Source of the DNA: Frateuria_A sp051900535 | GTDB taxonomy: Bacteria > Pseudomonadota > Gammaproteobacteria > Xanthomonadales > Rhodanobacteraceae | Direction: 5' to 3' | Length of the DNA: 64,000 nucleotides | NCBI RefSeq assembly: GCF_051900535.1 | Contig: NZ_JBHZGI010000005.1 | Coordinates: 178,125 to 242,124, forward strand | Part shown: positions 24,156 to 32,276 of the stretch, piece by piece | Layout: every line of letters begins with the position of its first letter | Numbering within the stretch: the first letter of the stretch is position 1 | Position numbers and translations under genes: made by a program | The notes under the pieces: model-generated | What the model saw: the letters and a program-made list of their open reading frames with translations, nothing else | Told to the model about the DNA's origin: nothing | The model's database searches: none

Positions 24156-24179
24156 GTCCGCTTCTGGCCGATAGCAGCC
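24156..24179. repeat. GTCCGCTT-type palindromic repeat, copy 5 (one arm decayed)
   Basis: The left arm GTCCGCTT and the CTGGCCGA loop match the other copies; the right arm reads AGCAGCC instead of AGCGGAC. Confidence 0.45.
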
Positions 24180-24235
24180 GCCTAGCCAGCCTGCTATGTT
24201 GCTTCCTGACAGGCGTTCACCAGAAGGCACTAGGC

Positions 24236-24406
24236 ATGAACTACAACCTGGCTGATTTCAAGCTGGACGTACGCATCGGTGCGAGGCGGGCGCTTCGAGA
24301 CCTCTTTGCACCGGTCGTAGGACTCTCCCGTTGGGTTCTGCGGTGTGCAAATGAAGCTGCGGACCGGAACATTCGCGAGGCTCGCGAGATGTGCCGGCGC
24401 CAATGA
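24236..24406 (+). CDS. Small hypothetical protein, 56 aa
   Basis: Starts MNYNLADFKLDVRIGARRAL at ATG 24236, with only a weak AGGC-type site upstream. It is basic and probably one long amphipathic helix with a short hydrophobic patch (DLFAPVVGLSRWVLRC). It has no partner gene or family I recognise. It may be a chance frame, as the surrounding bases hold repeats. Confidence 0.35.
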   Translation: MNYNLADFKLDVRIGARRALRDLFAPVVGLSRWVLRCANEAADRNIREAREMCRRQ

Positions 24407-24457
24407 GCGGCACGAGTAGGCCTGCAACGCGCACATTTCGCCGAGAGATACCTGAAC

Positions 24458-24775
24458 GTGGCAAACAGCTCTCCGCCCCTCACCCGCCTAGAAGGCAGCT
24501 GGTACCTCAGCTTCATGAACTACGCAGCCACTGGCGAGGGTGTAACGTCGTGCCTGGTTGTAGCCGGAACCGCCGAGGCTGCAGAGCGGTTGCTTAGGGA
24601 GAGGCTACCTAAGTACTTCCATCGCGGCATCGTAACGACGCCGATCAACGCTTCTGCGAGCGCGGAGGCTCAGGCGATGTTTCAGTGGATCCCTGCTGCC
24701 GCAAGTAAGGTTTTGCGGGAGATTCCAGCGGGTACGGGGCATTACTTCGCCGAGATTCACTACAACTTGACTTGA
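24458..24775 (+). CDS. Hypothetical protein, 105 aa
   Basis: GTG start at 24458 with GAGAGA about 8 nt upstream. The protein shows a strand-helix-strand pattern (GSWYLSFMNYAATGEGVTSC, then VVAGTAEAAERLLRERLPKY) and an end rich in aromatic residues (GHYFAEIHYNLT), compatible with a small alpha/beta domain. No catalytic motif or family is recognised. It is followed by a repeat copy and then a strong terminator at 24906-24935. Confidence 0.5.
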   Translation: MANSSPPLTRLEGSWYLSFMNYAATGEGVTSCLVVAGTAEAAERLLRERLPKYFHRGIVTTPINASASAEAQAMFQWIPAAASKVLREIPAGTGHYFAEIHYNLT

Positions 24776-24792
24776 CTCAGGAAGGGACGAGC

Positions 24793-24816
24793 ATCCGCTG
24801 CTAACCGTAAGCGGAC
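24793..24816. repeat. GTCCGCTT-type palindromic repeat, copy 6
   Basis: ATCCGCT and AGCGGAC arms with a ten-base centre GCTAACCGTA, downstream of the 105-aa gene. Confidence 0.45.
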
Positions 24817-24905
24817 GTCAATGAGTAAAGGGCGTGGCTTCTGATCCACGTGGGCGTCGTTACAAGCATGGCTTAGGTGACGTTCCCACTAACTTGCGGT
24901 CACAG

Positions 24906-24935
24906 AAAAACCCCGCAGAAGCCTGCGGGGTTTTT
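24906..24935. terminator. Strong bidirectional rho-independent terminator
   Basis: CCCCGCAG and CTGCGGGG form a perfect 8-bp stem with a 4-base loop. It is preceded by AAAAA and followed by TTTTT, so it works in either direction. It insulates the rightward genes before it from the leftward TIR unit. Confidence 0.92.
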
Positions 24936-25145
24936 GACGGAGCAGTCTCGGCTAGCGCCGCCGGCTAAGGCTTGATCCAGGCGAAACAACATTGCTGGCC
25001 TGTTTAGTGAAATTTGACTCTATTTTCTTCACCAGCTTGGCGTTCCGATGAACAGGGCCGGGGGTTTGGACTCTTTCCTTCCACATATGCGGCACGCGGC
25101 CGACGGTCACTCGCCGTCTCAGGACCGGGTGACTTGGACTTTATT

Positions 25146-26846
25146 TTAGGTCGGACCAATCGGTCCGTGCTCGACCTGCCGTTCGCGCTGCATCAAGGTC
25201 CACTCCGCGTGCTCGGTCAGCGCGGCATGGCCGAGCGCGCGCAGGATGGAGCGTTGTTCGGCCGGGTCGTCGGTCTGGTCCAGCGCCGCGCGCGCGGTGC
25301 CGAGGATGCGCTCCATGAAACGGTATTGCTTGAGCAGCACCTTGTCGGCCTTGCGGTAGGCGTACGCTTGGCGCACCGCGGCAATGATCGAGAGGATGCC
25401 CATCACCGCGACCAGGCCGGCCTTGGTGTCTTCCTCCAGTCGCAACGCGAACACCGCCAGCAACACGCTGATCGACACGCCGCCCCACAGGCTCAGCGCG
25501 CCCAGCGCCTCGGTCACGCGATGCAGGCCGGCGCATTCGATGCTCTTGCGCTCGTAGTAATACAGCTGGCCCGAGCGGCCCGGCTCGCCCACCCACTCGG
25601 CGATCACGCCGGCCAGTTCCGCCGCGTTCGCCGGCGGCGCGTGGCTGGGTGGCAGGCCGGAGGCCCGCATCACGTTGCGTATCCAGCCCAGCTCGACGTT
25701 CTGGCGCTGCAGGAAGTCATCGTGCGCGAAGGCATGGTCGCGGGTCAGCGAGATGCCGGCGCGACGCCAGTACGACTGGATGCGCAGCCCTTCGGCCAGC
25801 GCCCTGTAGTCGAGGTACTTGCGGTGCCAGCCGCGGCGCTTGGCGATCGCGGTCATGGTGGTACCGAGCGCGAACAGCAGCAGAAACAGGTAAATCAGGT
25901 AGTTCTGCGCCGCGAAGTGCGCGTAGCAGGTGAAGGCGATGCCCATCAGGGCGGCCAGCGTGTAGATGGTGCGCATGGCCAACAGCACGCGATGCTGGAA
26001 GTGCATGGCCAGCCAGTCCGCCTCGCGGAAGGTGCGCTCGATGCCCATGCGGGCCGTGGCCGGTGCCGCGGGATCGGCGTGCACGCCAGGGCGTGTCGAT
26101 GCATCGATCGCGTCGGCGTACGTGGTGCACTCGTCGTTGAACTCGGCCATGCGGTCGAACATCAGCCGGAACGGTGCCGGCAGGTGGTCTTCCGACGTCG
26201 CCGCCAGGGCATGCCGCCAGCTCGCCGTGACCCCCGGGCGCGCATCGTCGGCCAGGTCCGACCGCCCGCAGAGCACGTGGTAGAGCAAGCGCTCGTCGCC
26301 CGCGACCAGGATGTGATGCGGGTCGCGGTCCTCGCTGGGCGGGCCGGGCAGGGTGCCGCGCAGGTGGTAGCGCACGATCTGCGCGGTGCCGCCAAGGCGG
26401 TCGGAGGGCTGGCCGTCCCAGATCGCCAACAGGACGTGGCAGTGGCTGGCGATGTACACGCCCGCCTGCGCGTATTGCTGGTCGCGCGCGGTGCCGGGGT
26501 TGCCCACCTCGCGGTGCGAGTGGCCCTTGCGCACCGGCAACGTCATCACCTCGGCCTGCCGGCACAGGGCCTCGAAGCGCGTGCGCGCCGCCGCGTCGGT
26601 GAAGTCTTCCACATAGAGCTCGCGCGGCAGCGGCAGCGGGGCGATCAACCGCGCGCCTTGCGCCAGCGCCTCCTCCGCCACCAGCTGGTCGCCGCCCTCG
26701 GCCAGCGCGGAGAGCACCACCAGCGGCAGCGACGGCCAGGATTCCCGCAGCGTCACGAACAGTTGCCCCACGACCGCGCGGACGGCCTGGATGTCGGCCG
26801 GCGGCAGGTCCCGATGGCTGGTCACGCCGATCACCAGGGGCGTCAT
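25146..26846 (-). CDS. SLOG-domain protein fused to a 4TM SLATT-like membrane module, 566 aa
   Basis: The N-terminal 180 residues are a SLOG-type Rossmann nucleotide sensor: VIGVTSHRDLPP, LSALAEGGDQLVAEEAL, LIAPLPLP and QYAQAGVYIASHCHVLLAIWDG. Four hydrophobic helices follow in two pairs (about residues 298-348 and 455-508), each with long charged helices (KYLDYRALAEGLRIQ and YRKADKVLLKQYRFMERILG) typical of SLATT/DUF4231 modules. SLOG domains bind NAD-derived or related nucleotides, and SLATT modules are predicted pore-type effectors. Start 26846 has GGAG 7 nt upstream. It is the last gene of the unit headed by a TIR protein. The function is inferred from domains. Confidence 0.75.
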   Translation of the reverse strand: MTPLVIGVTSHRDLPPADIQAVRAVVGQLFVTLRESWPSLPLVVLSALAEGGDQLVAEEALAQGARLIAPLPLPRELYVEDFTDAAARTRFEALCRQAEVMTLPVRKGHSHREVGNPGTARDQQYAQAGVYIASHCHVLLAIWDGQPSDRLGGTAQIVRYHLRGTLPGPPSEDRDPHHILVAGDERLLYHVLCGRSDLADDARPGVTASWRHALAATSEDHLPAPFRLMFDRMAEFNDECTTYADAIDASTRPGVHADPAAPATARMGIERTFREADWLAMHFQHRVLLAMRTIYTLAALMGIAFTCYAHFAAQNYLIYLFLLLFALGTTMTAIAKRRGWHRKYLDYRALAEGLRIQSYWRRAGISLTRDHAFAHDDFLQRQNVELGWIRNVMRASGLPPSHAPPANAAELAGVIAEWVGEPGRSGQLYYYERKSIECAGLHRVTEALGALSLWGGVSISVLLAVFALRLEEDTKAGLVAVMGILSIIAAVRQAYAYRKADKVLLKQYRFMERILGTARAALDQTDDPAEQRSILRALGHAALTEHAEWTLMQRERQVEHGPIGPT

Positions 26847-26941
26847 GGGTGCTCCAGGGCTTGCGGCCGGAGCCGCCACGGCGGCCGGGGGGCCGGCCGC
26901 CGTTCCTTGCGCAACCGCCGTTCGGCTGCGCGGCGAGTGCG

Positions 26942-27100
26942 CTAGCTGGTGCGATTGATGATGGTGGGATCGCGCGTACTGGCCGTAGCCAGCGAGTCTT
27001 CCGGAATCTCGAGCTCCTCCGGCGGGTTGTCGGGTGGTTTGCGCTCGGCGGTCGACTTCGGTTCGTCCGGGGTGCCCTGGGTGGTGCGTGGCTTAGTCAT
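26942..27100 (-). CDS. Small Pro/Glu-rich protein, 52 aa
   Basis: ATG 27100 follows GGAGG at 7 nt, an excellent ribosome site. The chain is probably disordered (KPRTTQGTPDEPKSTAERK) and ends TRDPTIINRTS. The segment (D/N)P(T/S)I-x-N near its end recurs at the C-terminus of the 124-residue protein upstream (NPSIKNN). No family is certain. It is separated from both neighbours by about 95 nt. It may bind the TIR or SLOG-SLATT protein. Confidence 0.6.
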   Translation of the reverse strand: MTKPRTTQGTPDEPKSTAERKPPDNPPEELEIPEDSLATASTRDPTIINRTS

Positions 27101-27195
27101 GGTCAGCCTCCGATGGGCCTGGCGGCGGCCGGCACGGCCGCCGTGTGCGTGTACGTCTTGCGTCGTTATGCGCTGGTGATGCCGGTGCGACGGGA

Positions 27196-27570
27196 TCAGT
27201 TGTTCTTGATCGATGGATTGGTGGTGGTGCCGGTGGGTATGGTTCCCTGCGTGGAGTATTCCTGGCCGTCCAGCGTCAGGCTCAGGCTGTAGATCCAGGT
27301 GCCGGCGGAGTCCCGGCCGTCGTTGAGGTCGGTCATCGTCATTCGCTGGCCGTTGGCGGCCACCTCGGGCGGACCGAAGATGCCCTCCGGCGGCGGCTCG
27401 ACCCACTGCAGCGGCAGCAGGTCGCCGCCGGCGGCGTTGCCGGTCAGCTCCCACGCCAGTGTCTGTGGTTGCGGGCTGCGCCCGACCTGGTTGGCGTTGC
27501 CGTTCTGGTCGATGTCGACCAGCCAGGGCGTGGTGGACTTGTCCAGACTGACGCTGAGCATGTGATCCAT
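27196..27570 (-). CDS. Hypothetical beta-rich protein, 124 aa
   Basis: Strand-rich sequence (MDHMLSVSLDKSTTPWLVDI, then LAWELTG, TWIYSLSLTLDGQEY), probably one Ig-like or jelly-roll domain of about 110 residues. The short tail NPSIKNN resembles the tail of the next gene. There is no signal peptide, so it is probably cytoplasmic. GGGAG lies 7 nt ahead of ATG 27570. The gene starts 30 nt after the TIR protein stop, so the two are very likely cotranscribed. Function unknown; a ligand-recognition or adaptor role would fit. Confidence 0.65.
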   Translation of the reverse strand: MDHMLSVSLDKSTTPWLVDIDQNGNANQVGRSPQPQTLAWELTGNAAGGDLLPLQWVEPPPEGIFGPPEVAANGQRMTMTDLNDGRDSAGTWIYSLSLTLDGQEYSTQGTIPTGTTTNPSIKNN

Positions 27571-27600
27571 GGTGTTCTCCCGTGGGATGGTGGTGGTCGG

Positions 27601-29787
27601 TCAGCGCGCGAGTGCGAGCGCGCGCCGGTCGAGGACGTCTTGCAGACGTTGCTCGAAGGCGGGGTTGGGTCCGAAGGCGATGCCTGCCCGCGCCAGCCGC
27701 CGGACCAGCGCCGGTTCGCGGTAGCCCGAGGACCACAGCCGTCGGACCAGCGGCCGGGCGTCGTCGATGCGGCCGAGAGCCAGCAGGGCGTCGACCTGCG
27801 CGGCGAGCAGGCGCAGGTCGCCAGCACCGCTGCCGACCCCGCGCAGGTCATGCAGGGCGGTCAACCGCAAGCTTTCGGCCTCCTTGCCGGTCCGCAGGTC
27901 GGCCAGTTGCAGGCGGGCGCGGACGGTGGCCAACAGCAGGGTGCGCTCGTCCGGCTGGTCGGCCAGCAGGGGTGTGAGCACCGCCAGCGCGGCCTGCGCG
28001 TCGGCCCGCGCCTGGTCGGGATGCCCGGTTGCCTGCAGCCATGCCGCGCGCTCGATACGGGCCTCGGCCAGGTCCTGCTGCCAGCCGGTGTTGCTCGGAT
28101 CGTGCCGCGCCAGGTCTTCGAGCGTGCGTGTGGCGCGCGCCAGCAGGGCCCGGGGCGAGCGGGTGTCGCCCTGCGTGCGCCGCAGACGGGCAAGCTGGGT
28201 CGAGTACAGGCCGAGGCTCTCCCTGGCGTCGGTCAGGCTGGGATCGAAGCGGTGGATGTCCTCGATCACCGCCAGCGCCTCCCCGGTCTCGCGGTCCGCC
28301 TGTTCGACGCGCCCGGCCAGGGCCAGCGTGCGGGCCAGGATGGCGCGAACGCGCGCCATGTTCTGGTGCTGGCCGTTGTCCTGCGGGTGGGCCTGGCTCA
28401 GCTGCGTTTCGATCGCGTCGTCCGCCGAGTATTCGTCGATCGCGGCAAGGAGGTCGCCGCGCATCAGGGCCATCTTCCCGAGGTTGTTGTGCGCCTCGCC
28501 CAGGTGTTCGAGCCACTCGCTGCGCGGCGAGGGGCGGGCGGCCAGCAGGCGGCAGCGTTCGAGCATGCGCTGGTAGTGCACGGCGGCTTCGTCCAGGTGC
28601 CCCCCCGCTTCCAGGACGTGACCGATGTCGTTGTCCAGCGTGCTCAGTTCGAACAGCACGCGCGGGTCGGTGCGCGCCGGCGCGCCCAGCCGCTCGAGCG
28701 TGGCCTGCGCCGCGGCGAAGTAACGCCCGGCCCCTTCGAGGCGGCCCTGGTACCAGTCGCTCATGCCGAGGAAGGCCTGCACCCGCGCATAGGCAATCTG
28801 CCGCTCACGGTCGGCCGGCGCCGCGCGGGCAAGCGCCCGCGCCAGCGGCTCGGCGGCCCGGTACGCGCTCGTGGCGGCGGCCAGGCGCCCCTGGTCCAGC
28901 CGCACGCTGCCGATCTTCTCCAGCGCCTTGGCCCGTTGTTCGAGCACGTCGTCGGTCACGTCCGTAGCGGGCAGCGACTGGAAGTAGGCCATCGCCTTGT
29001 CGTCGACGGCCTCCAGGATGTCCAGCCGCTGCACCTGCGCCAGCTTGTCGTTGAGGTCGCCGAGCATGAAGCCGATCAACGCCTCGGCCTGCTTCTGCCG
29101 GCGCTCGGCGGTGCGGCGGGCGATCATCGCGTCGATCGCCAGCAGGGTGGTCACAAGCATCACCAGCGTGGACAGCGCCGCAACCACTGCGAGTCGCCGG
29201 TTGCGCCGCTGCAGTTCGCGCCGGCGCAGCTGGTCCAGTTCCAGTCCGAGCAGGCCGGCAACGAGCTTGAGTTTGGCCGCCTGTTTGCCGTCCTTGCCCG
29301 AACGCACGTCGGCGGCGATCGGCTCGTCCTGTTCCGCATCGGTGTGGCCGTCCAGAGGGCCGCACAACGCTGGGGAAAGGCATTCCTCGGCGGATTGTCC
29401 GGCCGGCGCGTTGGGTTCGCCGGCGACGATGAGGCAGAAGATTCGATCGTTGCGGCCGAGCCGCCGGAACGCACGTATCTCGGCGCCGACCCAGCGCGAG
29501 GCGGCCGCCGCCGGGGAGCACACGACGATCAGGTTGGCCGATTGCGCCAGGGCTAGGTCCACCTTGTGGCCCAGGTCGTGGGAACTGGCCAGTTCCTCGC
29601 GATCGCGGAACACGGGCGCGATCCGCCGCGGCACGATGCCAGCGTCCGTGACCTGGCCCACAAGGCGCGAGGGCACGCGGTAGGTTTCCAGGGCGCGATG
29701 GAGCCACTCCGCCCAGCGCCGGTCGCGGTGGCTGTAGCTGATGAACGCGCGGTAGCGGTATTCGCCTTCGGCGGAAACCTGGTTCAT
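27601..29787 (-). CDS. TIR domain-TM-TPR protein, 728 aa
   Basis: A TIR domain occupies about residues 10-150: YRAFISYSHRDRRWAEWLHR (box 1), FRDREELASS, and SRWVGAEIRAF, whose Glu103 sits where NAD-cleaving TIR domains have their catalytic glutamate. One membrane helix follows (about 207-230, LAVVAALSTLVMLVTTLLAI). The rest is helical repeats of TPR character (DLLAAIDEYSADDAIETQ and similar). Start 29787 has AAGGG about 10 nt upstream. The layout is that of a membrane-tethered sensor (TPR side) controlling a cytoplasmic TIR. It heads a four-gene unit ending in the SLOG-SLATT protein. The enzymatic product, if any, is unknown. Confidence 0.78.
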   Translation of the reverse strand: MNQVSAEGEYRYRAFISYSHRDRRWAEWLHRALETYRVPSRLVGQVTDAGIVPRRIAPVFRDREELASSHDLGHKVDLALAQSANLIVVCSPAAAASRWVGAEIRAFRRLGRNDRIFCLIVAGEPNAPAGQSAEECLSPALCGPLDGHTDAEQDEPIAADVRSGKDGKQAAKLKLVAGLLGLELDQLRRRELQRRNRRLAVVAALSTLVMLVTTLLAIDAMIARRTAERRQKQAEALIGFMLGDLNDKLAQVQRLDILEAVDDKAMAYFQSLPATDVTDDVLEQRAKALEKIGSVRLDQGRLAAATSAYRAAEPLARALARAAPADRERQIAYARVQAFLGMSDWYQGRLEGAGRYFAAAQATLERLGAPARTDPRVLFELSTLDNDIGHVLEAGGHLDEAAVHYQRMLERCRLLAARPSPRSEWLEHLGEAHNNLGKMALMRGDLLAAIDEYSADDAIETQLSQAHPQDNGQHQNMARVRAILARTLALAGRVEQADRETGEALAVIEDIHRFDPSLTDARESLGLYSTQLARLRRTQGDTRSPRALLARATRTLEDLARHDPSNTGWQQDLAEARIERAAWLQATGHPDQARADAQAALAVLTPLLADQPDERTLLLATVRARLQLADLRTGKEAESLRLTALHDLRGVGSGAGDLRLLAAQVDALLALGRIDDARPLVRRLWSSGYREPALVRRLARAGIAFGPNPAFEQRLQDVLDRRALALAR

Positions 29788-29898
29788 GGCGCACGACCCT
29801 TTTGCGAGTCGCACAGTCCCCTGGCGCTGGCGGCCGGCGGAACCTAGCACCGCGCGCGTGATGCCGGCCTCACGATGGGGACGGCAGCGTACCGCCGG

Positions 29899-30828
29899 TC
29901 AGGGTGCCTGGTCGGCCAACCGGTCCATCACTTCGCGCAGGACCTCGCGCCAGTCGGGTAACGGACGTGCGAGCCACTGGCCCAGGCCGGTGTTGTCCAG
30001 CACGGACCAGGCCGGGCGACGGGCGGGCGTGGGGTAGTCGGCGGTCGCGATCGGGAGCACGCGGGGCTTGTGGGCGAGCAGGCCTCGCGCATGGGCTTCG
30101 TCGAAGATCGCGCTGGCGAAGCCGTGCCAGCTGGTGTGGCCGCTGGCGACAACGTGATGCGTGCCGCGCAACGAGGCGCGCGCGTCGGGTCGAGCGAACC
30201 AGTGGTCGAGCAGCGCCAGGCTGGCGTGCACGATCAACGCGGTGGAGGTGGGCGCGCCTTGCTGGTCGGCGACCACGCGCAACTCCTCACGCTCGGCCCC
30301 CAGGCGCAGCATGGTGCGCAGGAAGTTGTGGCCGTGTGGGGCATATACCCACGCCGTGCGCAAAATCAGGTGGTCGGCGCCGCTGGCGCGCAGCGCCGCT
30401 TCGCCGGCGAGCTTGCTGCGACCGTAGGCGCCCAGCGGGCCGGTGGGCGCCTCGACGGGGTAGGGCACGTTGGCGCTGCCGTCGAACACGTAGTCGGTCG
30501 AGTAATGAAGCACCAGCGCATCGTGCGCAGCGGCCCACGCGCCCAGTTCGCCGACGGCTTCGCCGTTGACGCGCAGGGCCAGCGCTTCTTCCTGCTCGGC
30601 GCGGTCGACGGCGGTGTAGGCCGCGGCGTTGACGATCACGTCCGGGCGCAGGCGGTCCAGCTGCGCGTCCAGTCCGGGCACGGCCAGGTCGATCGCTTCG
30701 GCGCGCTCGCCGTCCCACAGGGTGCCGTCGCGCGTGGCCACGAGGAGTTCGCCGCGAGCGGCAAGGCCACCGTCCTCCACGAAGCTGCGGCCCAGCTGGC
30801 CGTTGGCGCCCAGCAGCAGGATTTTCAT
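29899..30828 (-). CDS. rfbD: dTDP-4-dehydrorhamnose reductase RfbD, 309 aa
   Basis: Short-chain dehydrogenase fold with the dinucleotide loop GANGQLGRSF at the N-terminus, the substrate loop STDYVFDG and the YGRSKLAGE catalytic Tyr-Lys pair. It makes the last step of dTDP-L-rhamnose synthesis for O-antigen. It overlaps rfbC by 4 nt (ATGA) and ends the rfbBACD operon. The length is normal. Confidence 0.93.
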   Translation of the reverse strand: MKILLLGANGQLGRSFVEDGGLAARGELLVATRDGTLWDGERAEAIDLAVPGLDAQLDRLRPDVIVNAAAYTAVDRAEQEEALALRVNGEAVGELGAWAAAHDALVLHYSTDYVFDGSANVPYPVEAPTGPLGAYGRSKLAGEAALRASGADHLILRTAWVYAPHGHNFLRTMLRLGAEREELRVVADQQGAPTSTALIVHASLALLDHWFARPDARASLRGTHHVVASGHTSWHGFASAIFDEAHARGLLAHKPRVLPIATADYPTPARRPAWSVLDNTGLGQWLARPLPDWREVLREVMDRLADQAP

Positions 30829-31382
30829 GGCGCGTAGACGGGGAGGCGCTCGGGCGGCACGTCCTTCAGGAACGGTGCGCGGAGGTCCTTGTCCGACAGC
30901 AGCGGGGCGCTGACCGGCCAGTCGATCGCGATCTCCGCGTCGTTCCAGCAGATCCCCGCGTCATGCTCGCGCTCGTACAGCGCGGTGCACTGGTAGCTGA
31001 AGGTGGCGAACTCCGACAGCACGCAGAAGCCATGCGCGAAGCCTTCGGGAATCCAGAAATGCCGGTGGTTATCGGCCGTCAGCATCGCGCCGACCCAGCG
31101 TCCGAAGGTGGGCGAGCCGCGGCGGATGTCCACCGCCACATCGTAGACCTCGCCCTCGAGCACGCTGACCAGCTTTCCCTGCGGGTTGGGCCACTGGTAG
31201 TGCAGGCCGCGCAGCACGCCACGGGCCGAGCGCGAGACGTTCGACTGTACGAAGCGTACGTCGATGCCGGCCTCGCGATATTTCGACTCGTTGAAGCTCT
31301 CGTAGAAGAAACCGCGCGCATCGCCGAACACCTGCGGCTCGATCACCACCGCGCCGGGGATGGCCGTCTGGATGACCTTCAT
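30825..31382 (-). CDS. rfbC: dTDP-4-dehydrorhamnose 3,5-epimerase RfbC, 185 aa
   Basis: Cupin-fold epimerase signatures: GFFYESFNESKY, SVSRSARGVLRGLHYQ-type region (Arg and catalytic His), PEGFAHGFCVLSE and the Tyr in YQCTALYERE. Start ATG 31382 overlaps the rfbA stop by 4 nt; the longer frame upstream lies inside rfbA. It converts the 4-keto-6-deoxyglucose intermediate to the L-rhamno form before RfbD. Confidence 0.93.
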   Translation of the reverse strand: MKVIQTAIPGAVVIEPQVFGDARGFFYESFNESKYREAGIDVRFVQSNVSRSARGVLRGLHYQWPNPQGKLVSVLEGEVYDVAVDIRRGSPTFGRWVGAMLTADNHRHFWIPEGFAHGFCVLSEFATFSYQCTALYEREHDAGICWNDAEIAIDWPVSAPLLSDKDLRAPFLKDVPPERLPVYAP

Positions 31383-32266
31383 CGCACCAGGCCCTGGTTG
31401 ACCAGGTTTTTCAGGTACTGCCCGTAGCCGGTCTTGGCCAGCGGCTCGGCCAGGCGCAGCAACTGCTCGGGGCCGATCCAGCCCTTGAGGAAGGCGATCT
31501 CCTCCGGGCAGCACACCTTCAGGCCCTGGCGATGCTCGATGGTCTGGATGAAGTTGCCCGCCTCCATCAGCGACTCGTGAGTGCCGGTATCCAGCCATGC
31601 GTAGCCGCGGCCGAGTTGCTCCAGGTGCAGGGCGCCTTCGCCCAGGTAGCAGCGGTTCAAGTCGGTGATTTCCAGTTCGCCGCGGGGCGAGGGCTGCAGC
31701 GAGGCGGCGAAGTCGCAGGCACGCTCGTCGTAGAAATACAGTCCGGTGACGGCATAGTTGGACTTGGGTCTGGTCGGTTTTTCTTCCAGCCCTACCACGC
31801 GGCCGTCACCATCGAATTCGGCCACGCCGTAGCGTTCCGGGTCGCGCACCCAATAGCCGAACACCGTGGCGCCGCGCTCGCGCGTCGCCGCGCGCTGCAG
31901 CCGCTCGGTCAGGCCCACGCCGTAGAAGATGTTGTCGCCCAGCACCAGGCAGCTGGGCGCGCCATCGAGGAATTCGCGGCCGATCAGGAAGGCCTGCGCC
32001 AGGCCGTCCGGCGAGGGCTGCACGGCGTAGTGGATGTCCATGCCCCACTGCGAGCCGTCGCCCAGCAACCGCTGGAACAGCGCCTGCTCGTGCGGCGTGT
32101 TGATCATCAGCACGTCGCGGATGCCGGCGAGCATCAGGATCGCCAGCGGGTAATAGATCATCGGCTTGTCGTACACCGGCAGCAGCTGCTTGCTGATGCC
32201 CTGGGTGATCGGATACAGCCGCGTGCCGGAACCGCCGGCCAGGATGATGCCCTTGCGTGCGCTCAT
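31379..32266 (-). CDS. rfbA: Glucose-1-phosphate thymidylyltransferase RfbA, 295 aa
   Basis: Nucleotidyltransferase signature GGSGTRLYPIT at residues 11-21, followed by KQLLPVYDKPMIYYPL and the metal site LVLGDNIFYG. It makes dTDP-glucose from dTTP and glucose-1-phosphate, the first step of the rhamnose pathway. The length matches the family (about 290). Its start is 10 nt after the rfbB stop. Confidence 0.94.
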   Translation of the reverse strand: MSARKGIILAGGSGTRLYPITQGISKQLLPVYDKPMIYYPLAILMLAGIRDVLMINTPHEQALFQRLLGDGSQWGMDIHYAVQPSPDGLAQAFLIGREFLDGAPSCLVLGDNIFYGVGLTERLQRAATRERGATVFGYWVRDPERYGVAEFDGDGRVVGLEEKPTRPKSNYAVTGLYFYDERACDFAASLQPSPRGELEITDLNRCYLGEGALHLEQLGRGYAWLDTGTHESLMEAGNFIQTIEHRQGLKVCCPEEIAFLKGWIGPEQLLRLAEPLAKTGYGQYLKNLVNQGLVR

Positions 32267-32276
32267 GCGTGGCTCC

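Larger units (their letters stand above)
24776..25145. other. Intergenic region with repeat and terminator
   Basis: About 370 bases separating the rightward genes from the end of the SLOG-SLATT gene. It holds repeat copy 6 and a strong terminator and otherwise nothing recognised. It is a natural boundary between the variable region and the TIR unit. Confidence 0.5.

Noticed and set aside
25014..26945. Long plus-strand open frame of 643 codons opposite the SLOG-SLATT gene
   Set aside because: Mirror frame caused by high third-position GC; the protein has no domains and the minus strand holds the clear gene.
27145..29556. Plus-strand frame of 803 codons opposite the TIR-TPR gene
   Set aside because: Antisense shadow; composition is Gly/Arg/Val/Gln-rich without motifs, while the minus strand has TIR and TPR features.
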